Positions 15,281 to 23,498 of a stretch of DNA of 36,778 nucleotides are shown here, in pieces. Source of the DNA: Pectinatus sp. (GTDB taxonomy: Bacteria; Bacillota; Negativicutes; Selenomonadales; Selenomonadaceae); NCBI GenBank assembly GCA_020025135.1, contig JAHHSQ010000014.1:1-36778 (forward strand), given 5' to 3'. The notes beneath the pieces were generated by a model. It was not told the origin of the DNA. It saw only the letters and a list, made by a program, of their open reading frames with translations, and searched no databases. A program made the translations under genes and the position numbers. Each line of letters opens with the position of its first letter. The first letter of the stretch is position 1.

Positions 15281-15709
15281 TTACATCGCTTTTAATTGAG
15301 CAATGACATCATTGGTAATATCTGTACCACCATAGATGATGACAGAAGCGTCAACTACTGTATCTAAACCTTTGGCTTTAGCTACTTTGGCAACAGCCTT
15401 TTGTAATTTTTCTCTTACCGGTGTCAACAATTGGTTTTCGCGTTGCATAAATTGACGATTCAATTTTTCGAATAGCGCCTTTTTACCACTATCGCTTAAA
15501 CCATTAGCTTGTTTATCAAATTCTTCCTGTACTTTTTGGCGCTCCATATTGAGGGCAGCATTGGTTGTTTGCATATCAGGATAGTTGGCAAAAACCGCTC
15601 TGACATTCATAAAACCAAGACTAGCGGCATCAGCCTGCATTGGAGAATAGATTCCATAGATGCAGACAGCAAAAAGTGCAGCGAATACAAAACCAAATAA
15701 TTTTCTCAT
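15281..15709 (-). CDS. OmpH/Skp-family periplasmic chaperone
   Basis: A 142-residue exported protein expected to hold unfolded outer-membrane proteins in the periplasm. Residues 1-28 form a signal peptide (MRKLFGFVFAALFAVCIYGI, with cleavage probably at ADA-AS). The mature part opens with the family's LGFMNVRAVFANYPDM and then has a long, charged coiled coil (ERQKVQEEFDKQ...LFEKLNRQFMQRENQLL), the tentacle of Skp. It ends with VDASVIIYGGTDITNDVIAQL, also typical. An AGGAGG-like site (CGGAGGAATCATT) precedes ATG. Its presence shows an outer membrane and is the best taxonomic clue in the window. Confidence 0.92.
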   Translation of the reverse strand: MRKLFGFVFAALFAVCIYGIYSPMQADAASLGFMNVRAVFANYPDMQTTNAALNMERQKVQEEFDKQANGLSDSGKKALFEKLNRQFMQRENQLLTPVREKLQKAVAKVAKAKGLDTVVDASVIIYGGTDITNDVIAQLKAM

Positions 15710-15842
15710 AATGATTCCTCCGTGATAACTACATTGTATAAAGATTGAAGTTATAAGTCTTAGTTTAAGATATTATCCGATAAATAGCAAGTCTTTTATT
15801 TTAGAGAGGGGCAATTTGCGGTTGCCTAAAGGAATGCTGTGG

Positions 15843-15871
15843 TTGACAGGGGCGAGTAGATGCCATATAGT
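15843..15871 (+). promoter_or_regulatory. Promoter of the HAD/radical-SAM gene pair
   Basis: TTGACA (15843-15848), 17-nt spacer, TATAGT (15866-15871). The first gene starts 84 nt later. Apart from this the 15735-15954 gap shows only AT-rich sequence. Confidence 0.7.
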
Positions 15872-15954
15872 ACAAGCAGTTTTTGCGGAGCAATTTATTT
15901 TTATTTAACTGGAAAAACAGTATCTAGCGTCAATATTTTTAAGGAAGTGATAAT

Positions 15955-16638
15955 GTGCAAAAAGCAATTATTTTTGATATGGACGGTGTTATTGTGGACA
16001 GTGAAGCTCTCCATATCGAGATAAAACAGGCCGTCTTGCGAAGACATGGTGTGGAAATATCTATCGAGGAATGTTTGCCTTATATTGGTCGCTCCTCACG
16101 CGATTTTTTTCGCGATTGTCTACAAAAATATAAATTGTCAATTGGCTTAGAGAAACTGGTCGCAGAAAAACATCAGGCTTTTTTGCGAGCAGTGCGGGGA
16201 GAGCGCAAGGTCATGCCCATTGCTGGCGTAATTAATTTGATTAGATATTTGCGTGTTCAGGGTTACATCTTAGCGGTAGCCTCGTCTTCGACCATGGCTA
16301 ATATAGAATATTTTCTTGACCAATTAGCTGTACGCGCTGAATTTTCCTATTTAATAAGTGGAGAGAAGCAGGAGTTCAGTAAACCGCATCCCGCTATTTA
16401 TCAGGCCGCCTTGCAGGCCTTACAACTGCCACCATCCCAGTGTTTGGCAATTGAGGATAGTTTAAACGGTGTCGTAGCGGCGCAGCGGGCCGGTTTAGCT
16501 TGTTTGGCCTATTATGATAGGCGTTATCATAAAGATAGCTCTACACTAGCTGGTGCTGATGGTATTGTTTCTAGCATGAGTCAAGTGGACGAAATTTTAA
16601 TAGAGCAGATTATGAGGAAAAAATATGCCAAAATGTGA
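15955..16638 (+). CDS. HAD-superfamily hydrolase, beta-phosphoglucomutase-like
   Basis: A 227-residue phosphatase or mutase of HAD subfamily IA. Motif I is IIFDMDGVIVDSE: the DxD form and Glu after the loop are typical of beta-PGM and related sugar phosphatases. Motif II is AVASSST, motif III the Lys in FSKPHPAIYQAA, and motif IV CLAIEDSLNGVVAA. An alpha-helical cap lies between residues ~18 and 90. The start is GTG 15955, with AAGGAAGTGA 5-14 nt upstream. It overlaps the next gene by 14 nt. True mutase activity versus phosphatase cannot be decided from these motifs. Confidence 0.93.
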   Translation: MQKAIIFDMDGVIVDSEALHIEIKQAVLRRHGVEISIEECLPYIGRSSRDFFRDCLQKYKLSIGLEKLVAEKHQAFLRAVRGERKVMPIAGVINLIRYLRVQGYILAVASSSTMANIEYFLDQLAVRAEFSYLISGEKQEFSKPHPAIYQAALQALQLPPSQCLAIEDSLNGVVAAQRAGLACLAYYDRRYHKDSSTLAGADGIVSSMSQVDEILIEQIMRKKYAKM

Positions 16639-17509
16639 ATTATGCCCGAGAACATGTCGTGTTTCTCGCCGTGCTGGGCAGCGTGGAGTTTGTCAGGCTG
16701 GTTGGGAGGCAAAAGTGGCCCTAGTTAGTTTGCACCAGTGGGAAGAACCCTTTTTGAGCGGAACAAAGGGGGCAGGAACGGTGTTTTTTAGTAACTGTAA
16801 TTTGCGCTGTGTCTTCTGTCAAAATGCGCGCATCAGTGCCGAAGGTTACGGCAAGGTGGTGAGCCGTGAGCGATTGCGAGACATATTCTTAGAACAAGAA
16901 AAAAGAGGTGCCACCGTATTAGAATTGGTGACACCGACTCCGTATCTTTACGCTATTATTCCTGCCTTAAAGATGGCCAAACAATCTGGCTTAACCTTGC
17001 CAGTAGTTTATAATACTAATGGTTACCTCAGCGAAAATGCTTTGCAGGCTTTAAACGGATTAGTAGATATTTATTTACCAGACTTCAAGTATAATCAAAA
17101 CGCATCGGCAAAGCGTTATTCTGGCGCTTCTGATTATCCAGAAGTAATCAAGCGCAATCTAAAGTTAATGTACTCACAAGTGGGCGGGCCAGTTTTGCAG
17201 AACGGTTTATTGAAAAGAGGTTTGGTCGTAAGACATTTGGTTTTGCCAACCTTGTACCGCGAAAGCTGTGAAATCTTGCAGTGGCTAGCCGATAATTTTG
17301 CCGACAATATTTACATTAGCTTGATGAATCAGTATGTGCCGTTTTATAGGGCGCCAAAGTATCCAGAAATCAATCGCCGTTTGACTACTTATGAATATGA
17401 AAAAGTTGTAGATTACGCACGTTCTCTTGGTTTGACTAAAGTATTATGTCAGGAACGGAATTGTGCTACGACTGACTATATCCCTAATTTCAATGGTCAA
17501 AATGTCTAA
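16625..17509 (+). CDS. PflX-like radical SAM protein
   Basis: A 294-residue member of the radical SAM family related to pyruvate formate-lyase activating enzymes (COG1313, PflX). The [4Fe-4S]-binding Cx3Cx2C motif is CNLRCVFC at residue ~57, preceded by FFSNCN as in the family. An extra Cys cluster at the N-terminus (CELCPRTCRVSRRAGQRGVC) may hold a second metal site. TPTPYLY and NTNGYLS are further family blocks, the latter part of the SAM-binding barrel. No glycyl-radical enzyme lies nearby, so the target is unknown. It shares 14 nt with the HAD gene and ends 6 nt before the convergent polA, with no clear terminator between them. Confidence 0.9.
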   Translation: MPKCELCPRTCRVSRRAGQRGVCQAGWEAKVALVSLHQWEEPFLSGTKGAGTVFFSNCNLRCVFCQNARISAEGYGKVVSRERLRDIFLEQEKRGATVLELVTPTPYLYAIIPALKMAKQSGLTLPVVYNTNGYLSENALQALNGLVDIYLPDFKYNQNASAKRYSGASDYPEVIKRNLKLMYSQVGGPVLQNGLLKRGLVVRHLVLPTLYRESCEILQWLADNFADNIYISLMNQYVPFYRAPKYPEINRRLTTYEYEKVVDYARSLGLTKVLCQERNCATTDYIPNFNGQNV

Positions 17510-17514
17510 CATCA

Positions 17515-20154
17515 CTACTTAGCAGTAGCCCAGTTGTCACCGACATTGATATCGATGGTCAAAGGCACAGAGAGGGTGACGATATTTTGCATGGAAGTCG
17601 TCAAAATTTCCTTGAGTAAAGGTAATTCTTCTGGAATGGTTTCCAAGACCAGTTCATCGTGTACCTGTAAGAGCAGGCGACTGCGCAGATTTTCTTGCAG
17701 AAGTTTCTTTTGCACAGCCAACATTGCCATTTTGATGATGTCGGCTGCCGTACCTTGAATAGGTGTATTCATGGCCATGCGTTCAGCTTGAGTACGTAGA
17801 TTGAAATTTTTGCTATTGATGTTAGAAAGGGCACGCCTTCTGCCAAAAAGCGTGGTGGTATAACCATGTTCATGAGCTTCTTGTACTATTTTGTCTAGAT
17901 AGTTTTTGACGCCACGGTAGCGGAGAAAATAGTTTTCGATGTAGGCGGCAGCCGCCTTGCGTGGAATGTGCAGTTCTTGTGCTAAACCGTAATCGCTTTT
18001 ACCGTAAACTAAGCCGAAATTAATTGCTTTGGCATGGCGACGCTGTTCGGCGGTAACCGCTGCTAAGGGCACGCCAAAAATTTCGGAAGCCGTTCGGCTG
18101 TGGATATCTTGTTCCAAATTGAAGGCCTCGACAAAAGCCGTATCCTGTGAGAGATGGGCGAGAATGCGCAGTTCGATTTGCGAATAATCAGCGGATAAAA
18201 AGAGGGAGTAGGGAATTTGTGGTTCAAAGAGACTGCGAATTTTTTTTCCTGCTTCAGTGCGTACTGGGATATTTTGCAAATTGGGGTCCGAGCTACTCAA
18301 ACGACCTGTGACAGTGGTAGTTTGATGAAAGGTCGTATGAATGCGCTGGGTTTCTTTGTCTATAAGGGGCAATAGTCCGTCGAGGTAAGTGCTTTTGAGC
18401 TTCGTCCACTGCCGATAGGAGAGAAGCTTTTCGATGATGGGATGATAGGGAAGTAATGCCTCTAAGACCTTAGCATTGGTCGAATACCCAGTTTTAGTTT
18501 TTTTCTGCACCGGTAGTTGCAATTTTTCAAAGAGAATCTGGGCTAACTGTTTGGGTGAATTGACATTGAATTTTTGCTCAGCCAAAGCGTAAATATCATC
18601 GAGCAAGGTGTCGATAATTTGGGCGATTTCTGTGGACATAGAGTTTAATTTATCTTTGTTTATATAGATACCGGTTTTTTCCATTGTAACGAGGACTTTT
18701 TCCAGAGGAAATTCCACTTCTCGATATAAGGAGAGGAGCCCTTTTTCCCGCATCAAGGGGAGCATCTGGTCATATAGGTGGAAAAACGAGACGTAACGCA
18801 GAGTGACGGCTAATTTTTCTGTTGCAGAAACTTCTGCGGGGAGGGCAAAGTTCTCGCCTAAATAATGCTCATTGATGGCTTGGAGGCTGAAATCGCCACT
18901 TTCCGCATTTAACATATAGGCGAATAGTAAGAGGTCACTGTTATTTTCTTCTGCCGGTAAGGAACAGTGTAGACTGAGTTTGGCATTGTAGGTGACAGAT
19001 GGTGTGGCAGTCATTTCCACAGTTAATTTTTCATCTATACAGTCCATGGGCAGATAGAAAATATCGTTATCATCGGGAAAGGCACACATGAGACCACGGC
19101 ATTGTAGATGTGGAATCTTGCCTTCTACATTTGGAAGATAGGCAAAGGATTTTTCTTGTGTCAGTGTTTTGGTAAACTCAGCGAGAGTTGTCGTATCTAG
19201 GCAATCTTTATACGATTTATCGAGAGAAGCCTGAGGCGCGGGTTCTCCTTGGCAATTAGGGGTTAACTTGGGGAGCAGACTATTTAATTCGTAGTGGTGG
19301 CAGAAATCTCTGAGGGCATTTATATCAGGTTCTACATTGCACTCGAGCGGTTTTATGGTGAGTGGTACGGCACAATTAATTGTAGCCAAGCGGTAGGAGA
19401 GGAAGGCGTCTTCTTTTCCAGAATGCAATTTTTCAGAGAGTTTTTTGGCGGTTATTTCTTCTAGATGGTCGTAAATGCCTTCTAAACTGTGGTATTGGTG
19501 GAGCAATTTGAGAGCCGTTTTTTCACCGATACCAAAAATGCCAGGGATATTGTCTGATTTATCGCCCATTAGGGCTTTGAGGTCAATTAATTTGTCCGGA
19601 GCGAGGCCGTATTCGTCTTTAAATTTATCGACAGTATATATTACTAGCTCCGAAATGCCCTTTTTGGTCAAGGCGACGTCGGTAGATTCACCAAGTAATT
19701 GCAAAGCGTCCCTGTCGCCGGTGACGATGGTGGTGTGTAGCTTTTCTAGGGCGGCTTGTTTGGAAAGCGTGCCGATTATATCGTCGGCTTCGTAATTGTC
19801 CACTTCTAAAAAGGGCAGGCCAAATGCTTCACTCCATTCTTTTAAGAGGGGAATCTGCGATTTTAACTCTAGAGGGGTTTTTTCGCGCGTGCCTTTATAA
19901 TCTGAAAAAATTTCGGTGCGGAAGGTGTGCCGGCTCTTATCGAAAGCGATGGCACATTTTGTCGGCTGTAGTTCAGCATACAATTTGCTAAACATTCTGA
20001 TGAAACCATAGATGGCATTGGTATAAACGCCCTCTTTCGTATTCAAAGGTGGAATGGCGTAGAAAGCGCGATATAATAAACTACTGCCATCTATGATAAT
20101 AAAATGTTCTTTATTGGCGGTTTTCATATTTATTTGCGGTGGATGAGTACCCAC
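17515..20154 (-). CDS. polA: DNA polymerase I
   Basis: Repair and Okazaki-fragment polymerase, 879 residues. The N-terminal ~290 residues are the 5'-3' exonuclease (IDGSSLLYRAFYAIPPL, NAIYGFIRMF, EADDIIGTL, TGDRDALQL, GDKSDNIPGIFGIGEKTA). The middle has an exonuclease-like domain lacking the DxE and related acidic residues, so proofreading is probably lost, as in many Firmicutes. The polymerase domain has TGRLSSSDPNLQNIPVRT (motif T/R), SADYSQIELRILAHLS (motif A), RRHAKAINFGLVYGKS (motif B) and LLQVHDELVLE (motif C). GTG 20154 follows AAAGGAAAG closely; ATG 20127 (MKTANKEHF) is an alternative start. GGTGG and CCACC around the start can form a small hairpin that may affect which start is used. 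Confidence 0.96.
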   Translation of the reverse strand: MGTHPPQINMKTANKEHFIIIDGSSLLYRAFYAIPPLNTKEGVYTNAIYGFIRMFSKLYAELQPTKCAIAFDKSRHTFRTEIFSDYKGTREKTPLELKSQIPLLKEWSEAFGLPFLEVDNYEADDIIGTLSKQAALEKLHTTIVTGDRDALQLLGESTDVALTKKGISELVIYTVDKFKDEYGLAPDKLIDLKALMGDKSDNIPGIFGIGEKTALKLLHQYHSLEGIYDHLEEITAKKLSEKLHSGKEDAFLSYRLATINCAVPLTIKPLECNVEPDINALRDFCHHYELNSLLPKLTPNCQGEPAPQASLDKSYKDCLDTTTLAEFTKTLTQEKSFAYLPNVEGKIPHLQCRGLMCAFPDDNDIFYLPMDCIDEKLTVEMTATPSVTYNAKLSLHCSLPAEENNSDLLLFAYMLNAESGDFSLQAINEHYLGENFALPAEVSATEKLAVTLRYVSFFHLYDQMLPLMREKGLLSLYREVEFPLEKVLVTMEKTGIYINKDKLNSMSTEIAQIIDTLLDDIYALAEQKFNVNSPKQLAQILFEKLQLPVQKKTKTGYSTNAKVLEALLPYHPIIEKLLSYRQWTKLKSTYLDGLLPLIDKETQRIHTTFHQTTTVTGRLSSSDPNLQNIPVRTEAGKKIRSLFEPQIPYSLFLSADYSQIELRILAHLSQDTAFVEAFNLEQDIHSRTASEIFGVPLAAVTAEQRRHAKAINFGLVYGKSDYGLAQELHIPRKAAAAYIENYFLRYRGVKNYLDKIVQEAHEHGYTTTLFGRRRALSNINSKNFNLRTQAERMAMNTPIQGTAADIIKMAMLAVQKKLLQENLRSRLLLQVHDELVLETIPEELPLLKEILTTSMQNIVTLSVPLTIDINVGDNWATAK

Positions 20155-20203
20155 CTTTCCTTTCCGTTATTGAAGATTATCTAAGTAGGCCATTGCTAAA
20201 TTA

Positions 20204-21127
20204 TTAATCAGCAGTGGGGTTTAACTGCAAAAGTTCTGGTGAAACCCAGTTGCGTTGCAGGTGAAATACTTTTTCTAGCGAAGTTACATCTATATAGGGG
20301 TGGTTGTTTTTGACAATGCCAGAACCAGTGCCCACTTCAGACATGATGTGATTATTATTGAAATATATTGGTGTATCAGTGATGGCAGCGAGGTCTTGGG
20401 CATTGATATAGACGGCGTTGCCGTCGTGAATGGCATAAAAAGGCATTTTTTGTCCGTCAACGTAGAGGGTAATTAATTTTATCCCCGTATTGTAGACCGT
20501 GCCATTAGCATTGTCTAGAGCCGTGCACAAAGTATTTTGATTGATAAAATCGGCGATACCGGCGGATTGAAGAATGGCATTGACTTTTTCCAGCGAGAGA
20601 GGTTCTTTATTGTAACCATCACCAAAAATCTGGTAAGTGAATTCGCCAGCGGCATTTCGTCCTAGAATAAAGCGCTGATAGATGATGTGTACCGGTGTGC
20701 CAATGGATACTTGGGCGAAGACTTTTTCCACGTCGCTTTCATGCATGCGGACACAACCATGTGAAGCGTACTTACCTACGGAAGAAGGAACATTAGTACC
20801 ATGAATGCCATAATCTCCACCAATACCAATCCAACGTTGTCCGAGCGGATTGTCAACACCAGCTGGAACAACGATGCTAGTGTCTTTGGGGTCTGTCCAA
20901 TCGGGGTCTTTTACCTTGGAGATGACTGAAAATTTTCCTGTAGGCGTTTCATGATGGGGTTTTCCTACCGCCACTGGATAAGAAGCAATGCAATGGTTCT
21001 GTTCGCAGATGTATAGGCGATGGGCGGGGATATTGATGGTGATGGAAATAGGTTTAGCAGTAGCTTGTGCAAAGCAACTACCATAAGAAAAAAGTAAAAA
21101 CAATGCAGATAGTAATAAATATCTCAT
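20204..21127 (-). CDS. Secreted YkuD-type L,D-transpeptidase
   Basis: An exported cell-wall enzyme forming 3-3 peptidoglycan cross-links or attaching proteins to peptidoglycan. Signal peptide at ~1-21 (LLLSALFLLFSYGSCFA). The catalytic domain follows: INIPAHRLYICE..., TPTGKFSVISK, IGIHGTNVP-type segment (GDYGIHGTN) and the active-site ASHGCVRM with nucleophile Cys. The C-terminal ~100 residues (LYVDGQKMPFYAIHDGNAVYI..., YIDVTSLEKVF) resemble a copper-amine-oxidase-like N domain repeat, often found on Firmicute wall enzymes. The start ATG 21127 directly follows the stop of a four-codon frame (ATG at 21142, MLIL), and the strong AAAGGAGG lies ~55 nt upstream beyond a GACC/GGTC hairpin, so initiation may depend on coupling. 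Confidence 0.92.
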   Translation of the reverse strand: MRYLLLSALFLLFSYGSCFAQATAKPISITINIPAHRLYICEQNHCIASYPVAVGKPHHETPTGKFSVISKVKDPDWTDPKDTSIVVPAGVDNPLGQRWIGIGGDYGIHGTNVPSSVGKYASHGCVRMHESDVEKVFAQVSIGTPVHIIYQRFILGRNAAGEFTYQIFGDGYNKEPLSLEKVNAILQSAGIADFINQNTLCTALDNANGTVYNTGIKLITLYVDGQKMPFYAIHDGNAVYINAQDLAAITDTPIYFNNNHIMSEVGTGSGIVKNNHPYIDVTSLEKVFHLQRNWVSPELLQLNPTAD

Positions 21128-21387
21128 CTAAAGAATGAGCATTTCGACCGATGATAAAAGGTCGGTATGCCCTATTACGCCTCCTTTGGTTTTTGCGAAA
21201 TATTAGTTTTATTGCCGTACTAAAAAAGAGTTTGGCAGGTATAAATTCCCGTGCCAAATTGGTATCATTTAATTCGTTATATTTCAATTAGTATACCATA
21301 CTTTAGAGAGAAAACGCATTGTTGATGACTTTTTATCTATAGGGTAGATTATCGATTTGCGAGGGGTTATTTAGTGTGCGATTGTTT

Positions 21388-21416
21388 TTGCGAGAAAATT
21401 TGGCGCAATGTATAAT
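21388..21416 (+). promoter_or_regulatory. Promoter upstream of the tandem introns and TauE/SafE gene
   Basis: TTGCGA (21388-21393), 17-nt spacer, TATAAT (21411-21416). AGGAGGG at 21437-21443 is a strong ribosome site, but only ATT 21452 stands at the proper distance after it (GTG 21464 is 20 nt away). Confidence 0.65.
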
Positions 21417-21482
21417 GAGGGTGATAAATAAAAAATAGGAGGGAGAATCTTATTAGCTCGGCGGTGAGCATAGTAAGCGTAT

Positions 21483-21814
21483 AGAGCAATCTGTATGATA
21501 AATTTACACCTGAATTGCTGGAATCCCCTAAAGCTGACGGCACCACAGCGGAGATATGAAAGAAATCAGACGTGACGGTAGTGAAAACAAAAAAAGCGGT
21601 CAGATATTACATGGTCAAATCCTAAGTAATGAGAAATGGGCAATCAGCAACGAAGCCCCTAAGAGGGGAACGCTCAACGACTATCCCAAAGGGAGTAGAC
21701 TCTAGTGGGTCGAAGCGGGTGGTTCTTGTCTTTTTAGAATAAGATATAGTCTGTGCTCGCAGGAAACTGCGAGAAGTTCAAGAAAGAACTGCATGAAAGT
21801 GGCATTTTCGTGTG
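21483..21814 (+). ncRNA. Group I intron, copy C (ORF-less), first of two upstream of the TauE/SafE gene
   Basis: Core: CTGAATTGCTGGAATCCCC, GGGCAATCAGCAACG, GCTCAACGACTATCCC and AAGATATAGTC. Two core positions differ from the other copies (GCTCA for GTTCA; CAGCAACG for CAGCAGC), so activity may be reduced. P1 is GCGTAT AGA, a GCAA loop, TCT GTATGA, with U-G at the splice site after 21482; GTAAGCGTAT precedes it. The 3' end is ...CGTG/UGAAC or ...UG/AAC. It has no ORF of its own. Confidence 0.85.
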
Positions 21815-21911
21815 AACATCCCTTAGCGGGAAAGCAGGGAAAATATCATTTATTTTTTTATTAATACTAACAGATTTTAACTGGTAATCTGGTTCGTTTT
21901 GGTAAGCATAT
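21815..21911 (+). other. Short exon-like segment between introns C and D
   Basis: About 90 nt between the two introns. One frame reads SLSGKAGKISFIFLLILTD, hydrophobic like a membrane segment, then hits a stop; another reads LTGNLVRFG and joins in frame to the permease across intron D if splicing is AT/TGAAC. A single-base change at the T run near 21878 would fuse the two. It may be leader RNA rather than coding sequence. Confidence 0.4.
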
Positions 21912-22280
21912 AGAGAAATTTGTATGTAGACGTAGCGTAGCTATGCCATTAAGAAACTGAATTGCTGGAAAGGCGTAAAGCTAGTTATACTACAACGCAA
22001 GGGCAAAATTACCCTAGTCGTGAAGGTGGCGAAAGCAGAAAAAAATAACTAGATAGTGGCGGGTTAAATCCCAATCACTGGTAAATCGTCCATCAGCAGC
22101 GAAGCTCCTAGAGAGAACGTTCAACGACTATTCCTCTTGAGGGAAGTAGGCTAGAAGCGATTGCTAGTCGAAGTGGTTTCGCCTAAACCTTTATTAAGGC
22201 AGGGAGAAGAAATAGTCTGTGCTCTGGTGAAAGCTAGAGAAGTTCATGAGAGAACTGCATGGGAGTAGCGAACCCGTGTG
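21912..22280 (+). ncRNA. Group I intron, copy D (ORF-less), directly upstream of or inside the TauE/SafE gene
   Basis: Core: CTGAATTGCTGGAAAGG, TCCATCAGCAGCG, CGTTCAACGACTATTCC and AAATAGTC. P1 is GCATAT AGA, a GAAA loop, TTT GTATGT: all nine pairs form, three of them G-U or U-G, with U-G at the splice site after 21911. GTAAGCATAT precedes it, as in copy A. The 3' end is ...CGTG/UGAAC or UG/AAC. It lies ~90 nt from copy C in the same orientation and is only moderately similar to it outside the core, so it is not a fresh tandem duplication. Confidence 0.85.
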
Positions 22281-23071
22281 AACGATACCTTTATTGGTTC
22301 AGTACTCTTGTCCCCTGTACTTTGGGGGCGGTTGCCGGCATCGGTGGCGGCATCATCATTAAACCAGTCTTAAGTATTATCGGTACATTGAATGTGGCAG
22401 CAATTAACTATTTGTGTGCCTTTACGATTTTTTCTATGTCGTGTGTTACTTTAGCGCTGAGAGCACGGCGGAAACAATTAGATGTTGATATGCACATCGG
22501 TATTCCTTTGGCATTAGGAGCTGTGGTGGGTGGCGCTTTAGGCAAGTATTTATTTCATCTGGTTAAGACTTCCTTTGGCAGTCCAGCCTTGCTTTCTGCC
22601 GTACAGTCAGGGCTCTTGGCCACGTTGATTGCCGGTGTCTTCGTCTATTCCTTGCGCAAAAATGTCATTCGCACTCATCATTTGCAAAATAGAATGATTA
22701 TTTTTGTTACCAGCTTGTTTTTGGGGGTTATTGCCGCCTTTATCGGCATCGGTGGTGGCCCGTTCAATGTCGCTATTTTGTATTGGCTTTTTTCCATGGA
22801 CGTGAAAAAGGCGGTCTTAAATTCGGTATTTATTATTTTCTTTTCCCAGTTGGCCAATATTATCTTCACCATTTGTAAAAATATGGTGCCGGATTTCACC
22901 TGGGCAGTCTTTGTTTTTATGATTGCTGGAGGCATTGCTGGGGGAGTAGTGGGTACGCGCTTGTCTGCTATCCTTTCCTTGAAAGGTGTCGATAAAATAT
23001 ATAATGCTGTTTTAATTGTAGTATTTTTGTTAGCTATGTATAATTTTTGTTATTATTACAACCAAATTTAA
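22259..23071 (+). CDS. TauE/SafE-family membrane permease, 5' end entangled with intron D
   Basis: A probable exporter of small organic or sulfur anions (sulfoacetate, sulfite or similar). From TLGAVAGIGGGIIIKPVL on it is a typical family member: about eight helices with the two inverted Gly-rich repeats (GAVAGIGGGIIIKPVL and GVIAAFIGIGGGPFNVAIL). It ends at a clean stop before a terminator. The frame opens at ATG 22259, which lies in the last 22 nt of the intron, so MGVANPCE would be read only from unspliced RNA. If spliced AT/TGAAC the frame stays open upstream (GKHIERYLYWFSTL) but no usual start codon is found. The gene may be intron-dependent or decayed at its 5' end. Confidence 0.8.
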   Translation: MGVANPCERYLYWFSTLVPCTLGAVAGIGGGIIIKPVLSIIGTLNVAAINYLCAFTIFSMSCVTLALRARRKQLDVDMHIGIPLALGAVVGGALGKYLFHLVKTSFGSPALLSAVQSGLLATLIAGVFVYSLRKNVIRTHHLQNRMIIFVTSLFLGVIAAFIGIGGGPFNVAILYWLFSMDVKKAVLNSVFIIFFSQLANIIFTICKNMVPDFTWAVFVFMIAGGIAGGVVGTRLSAILSLKGVDKIYNAVLIVVFLLAMYNFCYYYNQI

Positions 23072-23083
23072 GGAAAAAAGAAA

Positions 23084-23117
23084 AAGGCTTTGCGATAGAT
23101 TCGCAAAGCCTTGTTTT
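23084..23117. terminator. Bidirectional terminator between TauE/SafE gene and tRNA-Ser
   Basis: AAGGCTTTGCGA (23084-23095) and its exact complement (23101-23112) around a 5-nt loop, with A and T runs on either side. Confidence 0.92.
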
Positions 23118-23121
23118 TATC

Positions 23122-23209
23122 TGGCAGAGAGGGTGGGATTCGAACCCACGGTACCTTGCGGTACAATTGATTTCGAGTCAATCACCTTCAACCACTCGGA
23201 CACCTCTCC
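23122..23209 (-). tRNA. tRNA-Ser(CGA)
   Basis: Class II tRNA with a long variable arm (TACCGCAAGGTA). Acceptor GGAGAGG pairs with CCTCTCT (one mismatch-tolerant end), anticodon loop CT-CGA-AA, T arm GGTTCGAATCC, encoded CCA. Confidence 0.96.
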
Positions 23210-23405
23210 AAAATGAGCAGAATTAGTATATCATAAATAGTTTGAGATTTCAATTCTTGTTTTGCATGGAGGAAGGGGATATATCGGCAAGTTAGTTTTT
23301 TAGTTGTTCATTTATTAATGATTTGTTTTATTTTATTGGGAGCTAGAAAACACCGTAAAATAGCATTTGGCAAATTCGAAAATAAACGAAAAGTTCATTT
23401 TTTTA

Positions 23406-23424
23406 GATAATTGTGCAAATTATT
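23406..23424. promoter_or_regulatory. Inverted repeat upstream of the Fe3+-type ABC operon, possible Fur-like box
   Basis: ATAATT, 5-nt spacer, AATTAT, within GATAATTGTGCAAATTATT. By eye it matches the 19-bp Fur consensus at about 12 positions. A TATAAT -10 (23450-23455) lies ~25 bp downstream. Iron control would suit the transporter, but the AT content makes chance likely. Confidence 0.35.
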
Positions 23425-23498
23425 GTATTGTTTCTATCAAAAAAAATGTGTATAATTGCAAATAGTTAAGCAAAATGTCATAGAATAGAGGTACAAGA

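Noticed and set aside
15829..15915. Short frame with WLTGA, resembling the start of an APS-kinase-like P-loop protein.
   Set aside because: It is 28 codons, lacks GxxGxGK, and overlaps a consensus promoter for the next gene.
21432..21900. Known riboswitch (SAM, cobalamin, Moco) in the permease leader.
   Set aside because: After removing the introns in mind, none of the conserved cores could be matched.
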